The notes: generated by a model not told the origin, from the sequence alone. Shown: positions 47,738 through 56,639, counted from the first letter of the stretch. The stretch: DNA of 64,000 nucleotides from Phaeocystidibacter marisrubri (GCF_008933165.1 NZ_WBVQ01000001.1:620001-684000); one strand, 5' to 3'. Numbers and translations: made by a program.

Positions 47738-49989
47738 CAGAAGACCAACGGAAATTATGGGTGAAGCTAAGGCTGTACGCTCTAGCTATGGCTCATTTTT
47801 TTCCAATTCAACTGCTTCTGATTCATTTTAAAAGAAGTTGGCTTTTCCTTGCCTTTTGGCTGTTGCTCTTTGGGATGGCTGGTGGAGTTTTCTTCAATAC
47901 GTTGGGAATTCCATATTTGTTTATCACCCCTGAATATTTGGAGGAGGTAAATCCGCTCTCTTATTTTATCATTGGTATCGTGCTCGGACTCTTTACGATG
48001 TCGTTTCACATTACATCGTATATTTTCTATTCTCACAAGTTTCCATTTTTAGCGACCTTATCCCGACCGCTCTATCGATTTAGCTTCAACAATAGCATTA
48101 TACCGGTATCCTTCTATCTGTTTTATACCTATGAGATTGCCGTAGAACTTTATGCAGAGCATTTGAGTGTTGCATGGATTGCAGCCAATATTGCAGGTCT
48201 GTTTATAGGTGCAATTATTAGTGTGACATTCTCTTTTAGCTGGTTTTTTAGCACGATTCGCCCCAGAGTTTTTGAAAAGATTGGTGAAACTCTCGATAAG
48301 ACTCTGAGTAAAATTATTGTGGAGGAAAAATCAACCGATAAACTCGATATGCAAGAACATTATCGAGTGGTAACCTACCTCAAGAATTTTTATTCGGTTC
48401 GATGGGCAAGAGATACAACTCACTATCCCAAAAGAGATCTTCTCGGCATTCTGCAACAACACCATAGTAATGCAGCTTTGTTTCTATTGATTCTGACCAT
48501 CATCATGCTGAGTCTTAATTGGTTTGTAGATCAACCCTTTTTGATGATTCCTGCCGGTGCTAGTATTGTCTTGATGATGACCTTCTTCCTGATGATTGTC
48601 GGTGCATTGTACTCGCGATTCAAGGGATGGACTTTCTTATTTTTCCTACTGGCTGGACTGTCGATTAACTATGTGTCGGGGTTGCCTGAATTCCAACGTA
48701 CGCATTCGGCATTTGGACTTGACTATGATGGAGAGCCTGCCGAATATTCCATTAGCCGACTTCAGAAGTTGAGCACAGATGAAATCATGGCGCGGGATAA
48801 GGCGGAAACACTCCGAGCATTGGAGGCCTGGAAGGAGAAAACAGGAAAGCGGAAACCCAAATTGATTATCATTAATTCTTCAGGAGGTGGTTTGCGTTCT
48901 TCGCTTTGGAGTATGGCCATGATGCAGAGGTTGGATTCTTCAACCCACAGTGAGTTCTGGAAGAGTACTTTTTTAGTAACAGGTTCCTCTGGGGGAATGG
49001 TAGGGACTGCTTATTATAGAGAGCTACAGAGGAGGCTGCACACGGTTCCAAGTGTTGACCCAAATAGTCCACTTGCGTACGAGAAAATGGGAAAGGATCT
49101 TCTGAATCCCATTGGTTTTACCATGGTCTCTACCGATGCATTCTTTTCTTTTAAGAAGTTTGAAGATGCAGGCAGTACGTACAGCTATGATCGGGGGTGG
49201 TCGTTTGAGAATCAACTGGATTTGAATACAGGTGATGTGCTTCCGGCTCGTTGGCAAGCATATCGCGCTGAGGAGCAAAGTGCCAGCATTCCTTGGATGA
49301 TTCTTTCTCCTACGGTCATCAATGAAGGTAGACGTCTTTTGATCTCTAACCTTGGGGTGAGCTATTTAACTAGGAATGACAATCCATGGAGCAAAACGCC
49401 TTCCCTGGAAATAGATGGGGTTGATTTTTATAGATTCTTCAAGGAGCAAAGAGGAGATTCTATTCGTACGACGACAGCTCTTCGATTGAGCGCTACATTC
49501 CCGTACATCACACCACTAGCTAGCTTGCCATCTAATCCCAGAATGGAAGTGATTGATGCCGGTGCGCGAGATAACAACGGATTCGAATTGTCGCTTCGCT
49601 TTGTGTACACCTTTAAATCGTGGATTGAAGAGAATACTTCCGGTGTTGTGTTTGTCCAACTCCTAGCGAATGACCCACCAAGTGATACTATTGCTGGATC
49701 ACCGTACAAGAGTCGATTTGATGCCTTGATTAAACCCATCGGAGGTGTGGTAAATTCTTTCACGCATCTTCAAGGATTTTCGGCTACAGAACACCTTCAT
49801 TTTGCCCGTTCTTGGGTTGATTTTCCGTTGGATGTGGTTTCTTTTCAGCTCCTTTCGGATAGGAAGCAAGAAATTGCGCTATCGTGGCACTTGACAGAAC
49901 GTGAAAAAGCATTTATCAGTGAAAGCGCAAAGAGCAATCGAATTACTGAGGGAGTAAATGAACTCCGTTCTGCCATGGAAGAGCAGTAG
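47734..49989 (+). CDS. Membrane-embedded patatin-like phospholipase
   Basis: A 751-residue protein. The first 330 residues contain about eight membrane helices (for example PLSYFIIGIVLGLFTMSFHIT, WIAANIAGLFIGAIISVTFSFSWFF and GWTFLFFLLAGLSINYVSG). A cytosolic or periplasmic patatin domain follows: oxyanion hole NSSGGGLRSS, nucleophile elbow VTGSSGGMVG near residue 415, and the Asp in VIDAGARDNNGFEL. The Ser-Asp dyad is intact, so lipid acyl hydrolysis is expected. The substrate and the role of the membrane part are unknown. Confidence 0.85.
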   Translation: MTEDQRKLWVKLRLYALAMAHFFPIQLLLIHFKRSWLFLAFWLLLFGMAGGVFFNTLGIPYLFITPEYLEEVNPLSYFIIGIVLGLFTMSFHITSYIFYSHKFPFLATLSRPLYRFSFNNSIIPVSFYLFYTYEIAVELYAEHLSVAWIAANIAGLFIGAIISVTFSFSWFFSTIRPRVFEKIGETLDKTLSKIIVEEKSTDKLDMQEHYRVVTYLKNFYSVRWARDTTHYPKRDLLGILQQHHSNAALFLLILTIIMLSLNWFVDQPFLMIPAGASIVLMMTFFLMIVGALYSRFKGWTFLFFLLAGLSINYVSGLPEFQRTHSAFGLDYDGEPAEYSISRLQKLSTDEIMARDKAETLRALEAWKEKTGKRKPKLIIINSSGGGLRSSLWSMAMMQRLDSSTHSEFWKSTFLVTGSSGGMVGTAYYRELQRRLHTVPSVDPNSPLAYEKMGKDLLNPIGFTMVSTDAFFSFKKFEDAGSTYSYDRGWSFENQLDLNTGDVLPARWQAYRAEEQSASIPWMILSPTVINEGRRLLISNLGVSYLTRNDNPWSKTPSLEIDGVDFYRFFKEQRGDSIRTTTALRLSATFPYITPLASLPSNPRMEVIDAGARDNNGFELSLRFVYTFKSWIEENTSGVVFVQLLANDPPSDTIAGSPYKSRFDALIKPIGGVVNSFTHLQGFSATEHLHFARSWVDFPLDVVSFQLLSDRKQEIALSWHLTEREKAFISESAKSNRITEGVNELRSAMEEQ

Positions 49990-50019
49990 GAGTTCCGTCT
50001 ATGCTGTACGCATGTTGAT

Positions 50020-50027
50020 TATCTTCG
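50020..50027 (+). promoter_or_regulatory. -7 promoter box TATCTTCG
   Basis: A TAnnTTCG box 4 bases before the ATG at 50032; no good -33 TTG was seen. Probably a leaderless start. Confidence 0.45.
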
Positions 50028-50031
50028 CCAC

Positions 50032-50955
50032 ATGTTAGTTGTCCAGAATCTCACATATGCCTATACATCGTCAGAATCCTTTCAATTGGATGTGCCTGAA
50101 TGGGAGTGTCCAGAAGGGAGGCGTGTTGCAATTGTAGGGAAATCAGGCAGTGGAAAAACGACCTTTCTCAAGTGCTTAGCTGGACTTCTTCAACCAGATT
50201 CGGGAACGATTCGTTGGAAGGATGAACGGGTGAAAGGTGCCGATGAACGCTTGGTTCCTGGCAATGATCGCATCAAGTTGGTCCACCAAGATTTTGGTCA
50301 AGATCCCCATATGAAGGTGGTTGAGAATCTTCGTAAATACATTCTTCAACACGATGATGAAGCCCGTGCCGATCGCATTCAGAAATGGTTGAATGAATTG
50401 GCCATCGAGGAACTCGGTTCTCGGAAGACGGTTCAACTCAGCGGAGGACAATTGCAACGTGTTGCTCTTGCACAAACGCTGTTGGCAGAACCTGAAGTGA
50501 TGTTGATGGATGAACCATTCTCCAATTTAGATCCCATACACAAACAAGAGTTTATTCCATCTCTCCGTCGTTTGTTCGATAGAGAATCAACTACTTTGAT
50601 CAGCGTCATGCACGATCCTATGGATGCCCTACAAATGGCAGAAAGAGTCGTGGTTTTTTCCGATGGTAGAATTCTAGAAGAAGGTACACCTGAAGAGTTG
50701 CTCAATGCTCCAAAATTCCTTGAAACCGTTCGCTTGTTTGGTGCGGTCAATGTGCTTCCTGAAGCTGAATACACAGCATTGTTCGGAGAGCAGGCTGTGC
50801 ATCCTACCATTGATGGTTTCAGGTGGTTCCGTCCTAACGAGATGAAGTTGGACAACCTCGTTAAAGATTACCATCTAATCCGCCGAATACCTATGCCAGG
50901 TGAAACTTGGCTTGAACTGGAAGTGGACGAGACTATTCTAGTTGTATCAGAATAG
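50032..50955 (+). CDS. ABC transporter ATP-binding protein, orphan
   Basis: A 307-residue ATPase. Walker A is GKSGSGKTT at 36-44, signature LSGGQLQRVALAQ near 136, Walker B VMLMDEPFSNLDP near 156, and the H-loop VMHDP. The C-terminal 75 residues (GFRWFRPNEMKLDNLVKDYHLI) look like a TOBE-type regulatory domain, as in importers for iron, sulfate or polyamines. No permease or binding protein is nearby. The 3' end overlaps the convergent sigma-associated gene by 9 bases. Confidence 0.87.
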   Translation: MLVVQNLTYAYTSSESFQLDVPEWECPEGRRVAIVGKSGSGKTTFLKCLAGLLQPDSGTIRWKDERVKGADERLVPGNDRIKLVHQDFGQDPHMKVVENLRKYILQHDDEARADRIQKWLNELAIEELGSRKTVQLSGGQLQRVALAQTLLAEPEVMLMDEPFSNLDPIHKQEFIPSLRRLFDRESTTLISVMHDPMDALQMAERVVVFSDGRILEEGTPEELLNAPKFLETVRLFGAVNVLPEAEYTALFGEQAVHPTIDGFRWFRPNEMKLDNLVKDYHLIRRIPMPGETWLELEVDETILVVSE

Positions 50956-52266
50956 GTAAAGAATCGACACCCCATAGCTTTGCCATTCAACCTCTCCTTG
51001 TCCAATTCCTTTGATTGGCATCTGATAGAAAGGCTGAATTTCTAGTTGCTTGCCGTACACGGGAACATTGAATCCCAAGCTAAACACCGCATGAGAAACC
51101 CAAGAGAAGGCATTGGTTTTATTGACGTAATTGTTGGTGTAATCCTCGTTGTAGCGAGATTCATAGTGAAAGTTGTATTCTTCTTGCTGAACATAATAGG
51201 ATCGTATTCCAGCTCCAATATTCATCCATTTCACAGGATGATATCTCACTTCTAGAGGAATTTCTATCATATTGCAACTTCCATCGGTCCATGCCAATTC
51301 ATCACCATATGGAAGTTCATAGTCTTTTAAATCGTACTCTTCTTCCCAAGCGGTGTAGCCTAGCTGACTGAAGTTGATTCCGGTATTGATACTCAAGGAG
51401 GAGAGAGGTGAATATCGAACCCCAAACCCTGCGCGCCATCCAAATCGAGTGAGTCGGTTAAGTTGAGTTCCACCCTTTTCAGCTCCAGCGAGTACGAAGA
51501 AATTCCATCTTCTTCTCGTAGAAGTTTGTGGAGAAATAATTTCGTTGGAAAGACTGTCGGATTCACTATTAAGTGCTGGACTTTCAGCAATGGGTTCAGA
51601 TTCATAATTCACAACGTACTCATCCTCATTAGCCTCTAGTCGCTCATTTTCTAGCTTCGAGAAAGCGGAATCAGTAGTGGGGAGATACTCACCGGATAAT
51701 TGTTCTGGATCCTCATTGTTTCCGCTTGCATCCACTACGTTTGGTTCATTCACAGAAATAGTAGATGCCTTTGGAGAGGTAGGCTCAGTATTCACCTCTT
51801 GCTGCGGATTCATTTCCAATTTCTTCGGTGCATCGATTGAAGACGGCACTCCTGAAGGTGTAGATTTAGGATTACTAGCTGTGATGGTCTTTGGTTCAGA
51901 GACGGCTGGACTTACGTCCATTGTGCTCCTTTCTACCTCCATTTCTGGAGTAGCGTGTTCTTCAAATGTAGGATTGGCAATCGCGTTATCATTTGATGAA
52001 TTGGGCATAGAACTCTCCTCTATGTCCGAATTTGAATCTTCCCAACGTTGTTGCGTAGAAGGGCTGGAATTGATGCTCCATGGCCAGAATGGAAGGCTTA
52101 TCAACAGAAAACCAATCAATAGATATCCAATAAAATTACCTCCTCTTTGAGGCATTTCATAGTCTAATCGGGCTTCAAGTGCTTCCCAATCCTTTTCTTC
52201 AAAAGGATAATCATACTTCTCCGCGCGATCGCGGAAGAGTTCTTCCATTGGATCGTGCTTACTCAT
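50947..52266 (-). CDS. ECF-sigma partner: membrane-anchored protein with C-terminal beta-barrel
   Basis: A 439-residue protein. Residues 1-43 are cytosolic (MEELFRDRAEKYDYPFEEKDWEALEARLD), as in Bacteroidota anti-sigma-like proteins. A membrane helix (GYLLIGFLLISLPFWPW) follows, then about 190 residues of Ser/Pro/Glu-rich linker, and a C-terminal barrel-like domain (WRAGFGVRYSPLSSLSINTGINFSQLG ... YGVSILYLF). The gene overlaps the sigma gene by 4 bases, so it may tether or sense for that sigma factor across the envelope. Confidence 0.75.
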   Translation of the reverse strand: MSKHDPMEELFRDRAEKYDYPFEEKDWEALEARLDYEMPQRGGNFIGYLLIGFLLISLPFWPWSINSSPSTQQRWEDSNSDIEESSMPNSSNDNAIANPTFEEHATPEMEVERSTMDVSPAVSEPKTITASNPKSTPSGVPSSIDAPKKLEMNPQQEVNTEPTSPKASTISVNEPNVVDASGNNEDPEQLSGEYLPTTDSAFSKLENERLEANEDEYVVNYESEPIAESPALNSESDSLSNEIISPQTSTRRRWNFFVLAGAEKGGTQLNRLTRFGWRAGFGVRYSPLSSLSINTGINFSQLGYTAWEEEYDLKDYELPYGDELAWTDGSCNMIEIPLEVRYHPVKWMNIGAGIRSYYVQQEEYNFHYESRYNEDYTNNYVNKTNAFSWVSHAVFSLGFNVPVYGKQLEIQPFYQMPIKGIGQGEVEWQSYGVSILYLF

Positions 52267-52811
52267 TTCGTCTCAAGTTTCTCCAAAGCAGTGCGTAGGT
52301 GAGCTTTTGCTTTGAATAGGTTAGACTTCGACGTTCCCACAGAGATTTGCAGCATGTCTGCAATCTCTTCGTGCTTATATCCTTCTATCACAAATAAATT
52401 GAATACTGTTCTGTACGACGGACTCAAGTTTTGAATCAGTTTGAGAATTTCTTCATAAGCTAGGTTCCCCGTGATAGTTTCTTCGTGTCCAGGTTCATGA
52501 ACCATGTCAATGTCACCATTGTCCATTATCCGCTTTCTTACGCGTAAATGATCAATGGCGGTGTTGACCAATATTCGTCTCAACCAAGGCTTGAATGGCT
52601 TGTCGAGATCATAACTTGAAAGGTTCTTGAAAACTTTGACGAAAGAAGTGTTCAATATCTCCACAGCATCTTCTCTATCAGATACATAGCGGAATGAAAC
52701 GCTCATGCTATAACCGTAGAAGTGTTCGTACAACTCCTTCTGTGCTAAACGGTCGTTGGCACGGCATGCTTCGATTACACGTATGAAATCTGTTGGTGAA
52801 TGCAATGGCAC
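52263..52811 (-). CDS. ECF-type RNA polymerase sigma factor
   Basis: A 182-residue sigma-70 family protein. Region 2 is visible as YSMSVSFRYVSDREDAVEILNTSFVKVF and KPFKPWLRRILVNTAIDHLR; region 4 as LSPSYRTVFNLFVIEGYKHEEIADMLQISVGTSKSNLFKAKAHL. The start is GTG at 52811. It is co-encoded with the anchored barrel protein that may regulate it. Its targets are unknown. Confidence 0.92.
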   Translation of the reverse strand: MPLHSPTDFIRVIEACRANDRLAQKELYEHFYGYSMSVSFRYVSDREDAVEILNTSFVKVFKNLSSYDLDKPFKPWLRRILVNTAIDHLRVRKRIMDNGDIDMVHEPGHEETITGNLAYEEILKLIQNLSPSYRTVFNLFVIEGYKHEEIADMLQISVGTSKSNLFKAKAHLRTALEKLETK

Positions 52812-52948
52812 TATGTTCGATTTGATTCCCTATACGAGGGTTGGGTAAATAAGGTTGCAGGGATGTGAAGATAATTCACAATTTATATTCCTTATATAGA
52901 AACACGAAATATAGAATACTGATAAATAAGGAGTTGGGTAGGGGAGGT

Positions 52949-53524
52949 TTATTCTGAAAAAGTCCAAACACCCAGTCCAACAAAGATAGGGAAGTACTCC
53001 GAATCAATGTTCTCCACATAGCGAAGATGTCTCAAACTAAAGCTACTCCGGATGCTTGACGATACATTAATCTCTTTGGTAATGAAATACCGAAGCGTAA
53101 TATCATCGTACAATTGTCCCAAGATTTCATAGTTATCCATCACTTTTCCTGGCGAATCAACTTGATAGGAAACATAACACAATCCCCATCCTAGATTGAC
53201 ATCCAAGGCGAGTTTTTCGAGAAGGAAAAATCGGTATCCAGGAAGAATGGATACAGAGTACTCAGCTATTTGCTCAGGAAAACCAATGTAGTCGAAGTTT
53301 AAGGAAGCATTCCAGCCATGATCTCTACCGTGGAATATCTCTCTCGCTTGAGCCTAGAACCCACTAGATCTGCGAATGAACTCTGAACTGATACCATTAG
53401 AATACTGAAGATTCACTTCATCCGTGAAAATGGGCTTTTGCCCAAATCCACTCAGCGAAATCAATGCAAAAAGAACAAAGAGTGACCACTTCACCTTGAG
53501 TACATTCAAAAGGAAATGACTCAT
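52949..53524 (-). pseudogene. Exported barrel protein gene interrupted by one amber codon
   Basis: Reading from the ATG at 53524 gives a signal peptide (WSLFVLFALISLSGFGQ) and 56 residues up to SSGF, then TAG at 53356-53354, and the same frame continues for 135 residues (AQAREIFHGRDHGWN ... FVGLGVWTFSE) to a stop at 52949. Strands such as SVSILPGYRFFLLEKLALDVNLGWGLCYVSY and a final aromatic-rich GLGVWTF suggest a small outer-membrane barrel. A single in-frame stop with no other decay suggests a recent loss, a sequencing error or readthrough. Confidence 0.7.
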
Positions 53525-53533
53525 TTTCTAAAT

Positions 53534-54085
53534 TTATTTGTTGGTGACGCCGCCCATTTCTGTCAATACTTCATCTACAGGTTCCCATAGCTCTATCTTG
53601 TTGCCGTCGCGGTCGAGAATGTGAACAAACTTTCCATATTCATACGAGGCGATACTGTCCAATACGTTGACTCCTGAAGCGCGCATTTTGCGAACTAATC
53701 CTTCTATGTTTTGAACTCTATAGTTGATCATAAAGTCACTTTGGGAAGGATCTAAGTACGATGTACTATCGTTAAAAACACTCCATTGAAGATAGTTGGT
53801 TTCCGAAGGACGTAGGGCGTTTCGGAATTCAAAACTAGATCCCCAATCGTTCATCTTCATTCCCAAGTGTTGAGCATACCATTCTTTGGTAGCTACAGGA
53901 TCGTTTGATTTGTAGAAAATACCACCAATACCTGTTATTCGTGGAGTTGTATCACGCACTGGTGTGGAGTCTAATTGAAATTCTACATCGCTAATGGAGG
54001 TCTCATTGGCGATTTTTTCTGCGCTGTTCGAATCACAACCGATGAGGAGTGTGCTGAAGGCGATAATGGAAAGAAGTGTTTTCAT
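53534..54085 (-). CDS. VOC/glyoxalase-fold lipoprotein
   Basis: A 183-residue lipoprotein (AFSTLLIGCDSN). The domain RITGIGGIFYKSNDPVATKEWYAQHLGMK ... KFVHILDRDGNKIELWEP is a vicinal-oxygen-chelate (glyoxalase/bleomycin resistance) fold, with a probable metal-site Glu in the final ELWEP. VOC proteins are normally cytosolic, so the lipoprotein signal is unusual. The ATG at 54085 is used because the signal peptide starts there. Substrate unknown. Confidence 0.82.
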   Translation of the reverse strand: MKTLLSIIAFSTLLIGCDSNSAEKIANETSISDVEFQLDSTPVRDTTPRITGIGGIFYKSNDPVATKEWYAQHLGMKMNDWGSSFEFRNALRPSETNYLQWSVFNDSTSYLDPSQSDFMINYRVQNIEGLVRKMRASGVNVLDSIASYEYGKFVHILDRDGNKIELWEPVDEVLTEMGGVTNK

Positions 54086-54143
54086 AGCTCGAGGTAAGAG
54101 TTGTTCTATAAGATATAACAAACATACTTTTACCCAGCTGAAT

Positions 54144-54740
54144 TCACTCCTCTAAATACTGTTTTAGTCCTGTTAAAGCATTGAAAGGTATATCGGTAGA
54201 GGCGGAGTTCGCCAACCAACCGGGAACCGATCCGCCGGGTTCGGCATGGAGTTGATAGGTGATGCGAGTTTGATTATCGGCCAACTTTTCAAGTAGGTAA
54301 TAGCCTTTCGATTCAGTCACACGAACATAGTCTTCCTTCTTCGGACCATATTCGGGAACGGCTTCTATGTCAATCCTTACCCGATTTGCAGATTCAGTGT
54401 AAGTGAATTTGACATAGGAATCCCTATCGTCAATAGGGAAGGGTGCGTCGCTGATGGAATATCGATATTGAACATTGTCTTTGGCCTCAACCACTTCACA
54501 ATGAGAGGTGTTTTTGGACCATTCAGACAGGACACTTGCATCTTTTAGCGTCTCAAAAACTTTGCTCAACGGAAAATTTAGCGTGGTGATGGCCTTGAAC
54601 TCGTCCATGCTTGATCCTTCAACCTCTCGAGTGTACACTTTGATATTTTCCTTATCAACTTCTAGGGACCAATCTTGAGCTTGTGAGTGGAATGAAGAGA
54701 AGGCCAGTAGCGCGATGGCATATGTGTGTATTCTTTTCAT
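54144..54740 (-). CDS. START/SRPBCC domain exported protein
   Basis: A 198-residue protein with a signal peptide (IHTYAIALLAFSSFHSQAQ). The START-like fold is shown by WSLEVDKENIKVYTREVEGSSMDEFKAIT, SDAPFPIDDRDSYVKFTYTES and LTGLKQYLEE. Such domains bind lipids or hydrophobic ligands, here in the periplasm. It stands apart, with about 60 bases to each neighbour. Confidence 0.85.
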   Translation of the reverse strand: MKRIHTYAIALLAFSSFHSQAQDWSLEVDKENIKVYTREVEGSSMDEFKAITTLNFPLSKVFETLKDASVLSEWSKNTSHCEVVEAKDNVQYRYSISDAPFPIDDRDSYVKFTYTESANRVRIDIEAVPEYGPKKEDYVRVTESKGYYLLEKLADNQTRITYQLHAEPGGSVPGWLANSASTDIPFNALTGLKQYLEE

Positions 54741-54806
54741 GAGAGATGTGTTTTGTTGAAAGTTCTGCTGATTATCAACGACAACATAGGCTACATAGTA
54801 TCACCT

Positions 54807-55193
54807 TTATCCCATCCTGTCTAATTCCATCTTGCGATAGAGAACCATTCGCTGAATGAGTTTAATGGGCAATGGCTTGTTTAGCGGAAACTGTACAGAT
54901 CCTTTTCCCTTTTTGTAGTCAGATAATTCTTCGGCGAACGCCTTTATAGTTGTGGGGAAAGGGTAGAAACCTACAAACTTTGCATATCCTGCCATCATTA
55001 TCTGTTGGTCGCGTTTGCCTCCAGGTACCAAAGTGAAGGAAGGCACTTTGTAATTGAGTACTTCAATGGCATTTGGAATTACCTCGAGTATTGCTTTTCG
55101 CAACTCCATCAGTACTTTTTGAACTTCTACAGGTTGATGGGCAATGTAGTCATCAATAGTTTCGAAGTTGGGCATAGGACCTCGTTTAGCCAT
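54807..55193 (-). CDS. DUF1801 family protein
   Basis: A 128-residue cytosolic protein. The block FETIDDYIAHQPVEVQKVLMELRKAILEVIPNAIEVLNYKVPSF and the later FPLNKPLPIKLIQRMVLYR are typical of DUF1801 (YdhG/YjhX-like, TATA-box-binding-like fold). Function unknown. The ATG at 55193 (MAKRGPMPNFE) is chosen as the family start; the longer frame adds 28 residues with no match to the family. Confidence 0.8.
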   Translation of the reverse strand: MAKRGPMPNFETIDDYIAHQPVEVQKVLMELRKAILEVIPNAIEVLNYKVPSFTLVPGGKRDQQIMMAGYAKFVGFYPFPTTIKAFAEELSDYKKGKGSVQFPLNKPLPIKLIQRMVLYRKMELDRMG

Positions 55194-55296
55194 AATACAT
55201 AGTATTTCGATTGTACTTTTTGTGAATTTAGGGCTTCTGTAGATTTTTGCCATCAATTGTACAAACGCCTCACACACGTCGAATCATAACTTAATT

Positions 55297-55647
55297 CTAC
55301 GATTGTACGTTGAAAACCCCACTGCGCATCGCTTGGTCAGACATACAGTAGGACATGTCATAGAAGTTTCCATCACTATTGAATGCAATTTTCGCCATAC
55401 AGCAATCACATGCAAGGTGAAGGCTACAGGAATCCGTCATGAGATGTGGACGGCCAACTTCATATACCTTGCCTTGCATGTTCCATTCCAACGTTACGTC
55501 GCTGTAGGTAACGACATTCTGAGTCGCCGTGTCGGTTGATGTAGGCGCATTCTTGGCCGATGGAGATGCGTCATTGCAGCTTACTAAAGTCAGGGCTATG
55601 AGTAGAATCAAACTTTGGAGCGGAGAGAGGAGGCTTTTGAAGAGCAT
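55297..55647 (-). CDS. Small Cys-rich lipoprotein
   Basis: A 116-residue lipoprotein (LLIALTLVSCND). The mature part holds six or so Cys residues, most in DSCSLHLACDCCMAKIAF and SYCMSD. A CDCC cluster may bind a metal or form disulfides. I recognise no family. It is followed 9 bases downstream by nothing on the same strand closer than the DUF1801 gene, and lies 9 bases after the DUF2200 stop. Confidence 0.6.
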   Translation of the reverse strand: MLFKSLLSPLQSLILLIALTLVSCNDASPSAKNAPTSTDTATQNVVTYSDVTLEWNMQGKVYEVGRPHLMTDSCSLHLACDCCMAKIAFNSDGNFYDMSYCMSDQAMRSGVFNVQS

Positions 55648-55656
55648 GGTTGCAGC

Positions 55657-56019
55657 TTAAATACGTAAGATTTTTTCCATTTTTCGTCCTTTGGCTAACT
55701 CATCTACAAGCTTGTCCAAGTAGCGCACTTGCTGAGTCAAAGGAGTTTCAATATTTTCAATTCGATATCCGCAAATAACACCTTTAATCAAGTGAGCATT
55801 GGGGTGTAATGTGGCACGCTGAAAGAAGGTTTCAAAGTTCACTTTCTCTTCCATTAGCGCATCTAAATCCGATTTTGAGAAGCCGGTCAACCACTCAATA
55901 ACCTCATGCAATTCTTCCACGGTTCGCCCTTTGCGTTCTACTTTCGTTACATAATGGGGGTATACGGAAGCAAAGGTCATCTCTGCAATTTTGCGGTCGT
56001 GTTCTGGTGTGGTTGTCAT
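55657..56019 (-). CDS. DUF2200 family protein
   Basis: A 120-residue cytosolic protein matching DUF2200 throughout: IAEMTFASVYPHYVTKVERKGRTVEELHEVIEWLTGFS and VICGYRIENIETPLTQQVRYLDKLVDELAKGRKMEKILR. Function unknown. It has its own -7 box in the 37-base gap after the preceding gene and may continue into the Cys-rich lipoprotein gene 9 bases downstream. Confidence 0.88.
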   Translation of the reverse strand: MTTTPEHDRKIAEMTFASVYPHYVTKVERKGRTVEELHEVIEWLTGFSKSDLDALMEEKVNFETFFQRATLHPNAHLIKGVICGYRIENIETPLTQQVRYLDKLVDELAKGRKMEKILRI

Positions 56020-56039
56020 GGTGAAATTAGCTTGAAGTG

Positions 56040-56047
56040 CGAAGATA
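56040..56047 (-). promoter_or_regulatory. -7 promoter box TATCTTCG of the DUF2200 gene
   Basis: A TAnnTTCG box 20 bases upstream of the ATG at 56019. The nearest TTG is 15 bases further up. Confidence 0.45.
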
Positions 56048-56056
56048 GGTCAATGT

Positions 56057-56551
56057 CTATTTCAAGACATTTCCAAGTGTTGCATTCTTCTCAAACTCTG
56101 CTTTCGCAAATGGACAAAGTGGAATAATATAGAGGCCGTTATCTTTGGCGTAATTGACAGCGGCATAGACCATTTTCTTGCCGTATCCCTTTCGTTCAAA
56201 ACCAGGCTCAACGCCAGTGTGATCAATGATAAATTTCTTTTCACCTGCCCAGGTGTAGGTCATTTCCCCAGCCAATATGCCGTTCTCGTAAATGGCGAAG
56301 CGCCCTTTTTTGCCATCGTCCTCTCTGGCAATTTTCGTAGGTTGATTTCCTTTGATACTCAGCGCTCCTGATGGACAGGCAAAAACTTGATCGATGATTG
56401 CTTGGGTACTGGCCTTCTCAGCTTTGATCCACGGTCTTTCGGAAGGATTGTAAACACTAGGCAATTTCTGAACACAAATTCCCGCATGTAGACATTTAGA
56501 GGCTTCCCATACGATGGTGACTTCTCCGTTGGAATATTCTTTTACTGACAT
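56057..56551 (-). CDS. Fused YjdI-type Fe-S domain and YjdJ-type GNAT acetyltransferase
   Basis: A 164-residue two-domain protein. Residues 1-70 form the YjdI/Fer4_19 domain, with Cys20-x-His-x3-Cys26, LPSVYNPSERPWI and the last Cys59 in VFACPSGALSI. Residues 75-164 form a short GNAT domain like YjdJ (AIYENGILAGEMTYTWAG, IDHTGVEPGFERKGYGKKMVYAAVNYAKDN with the acetyl-CoA loop ERKGYGK). In enteric bacteria these are two adjacent genes. The biochemical role of the pair is unknown. Confidence 0.85.
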   Translation of the reverse strand: MSVKEYSNGEVTIVWEASKCLHAGICVQKLPSVYNPSERPWIKAEKASTQAIIDQVFACPSGALSIKGNQPTKIAREDDGKKGRFAIYENGILAGEMTYTWAGEKKFIIDHTGVEPGFERKGYGKKMVYAAVNYAKDNGLYIIPLCPFAKAEFEKNATLGNVLK

Positions 56552-56639
56552 AGTTCTTGGGCGAGATTATAAATTAATGTGCACGGTACATCAAGCAGAG
56601 TGTCCTGAGATGCTTGCCGCATTTGAAATGTAGTAAAAA

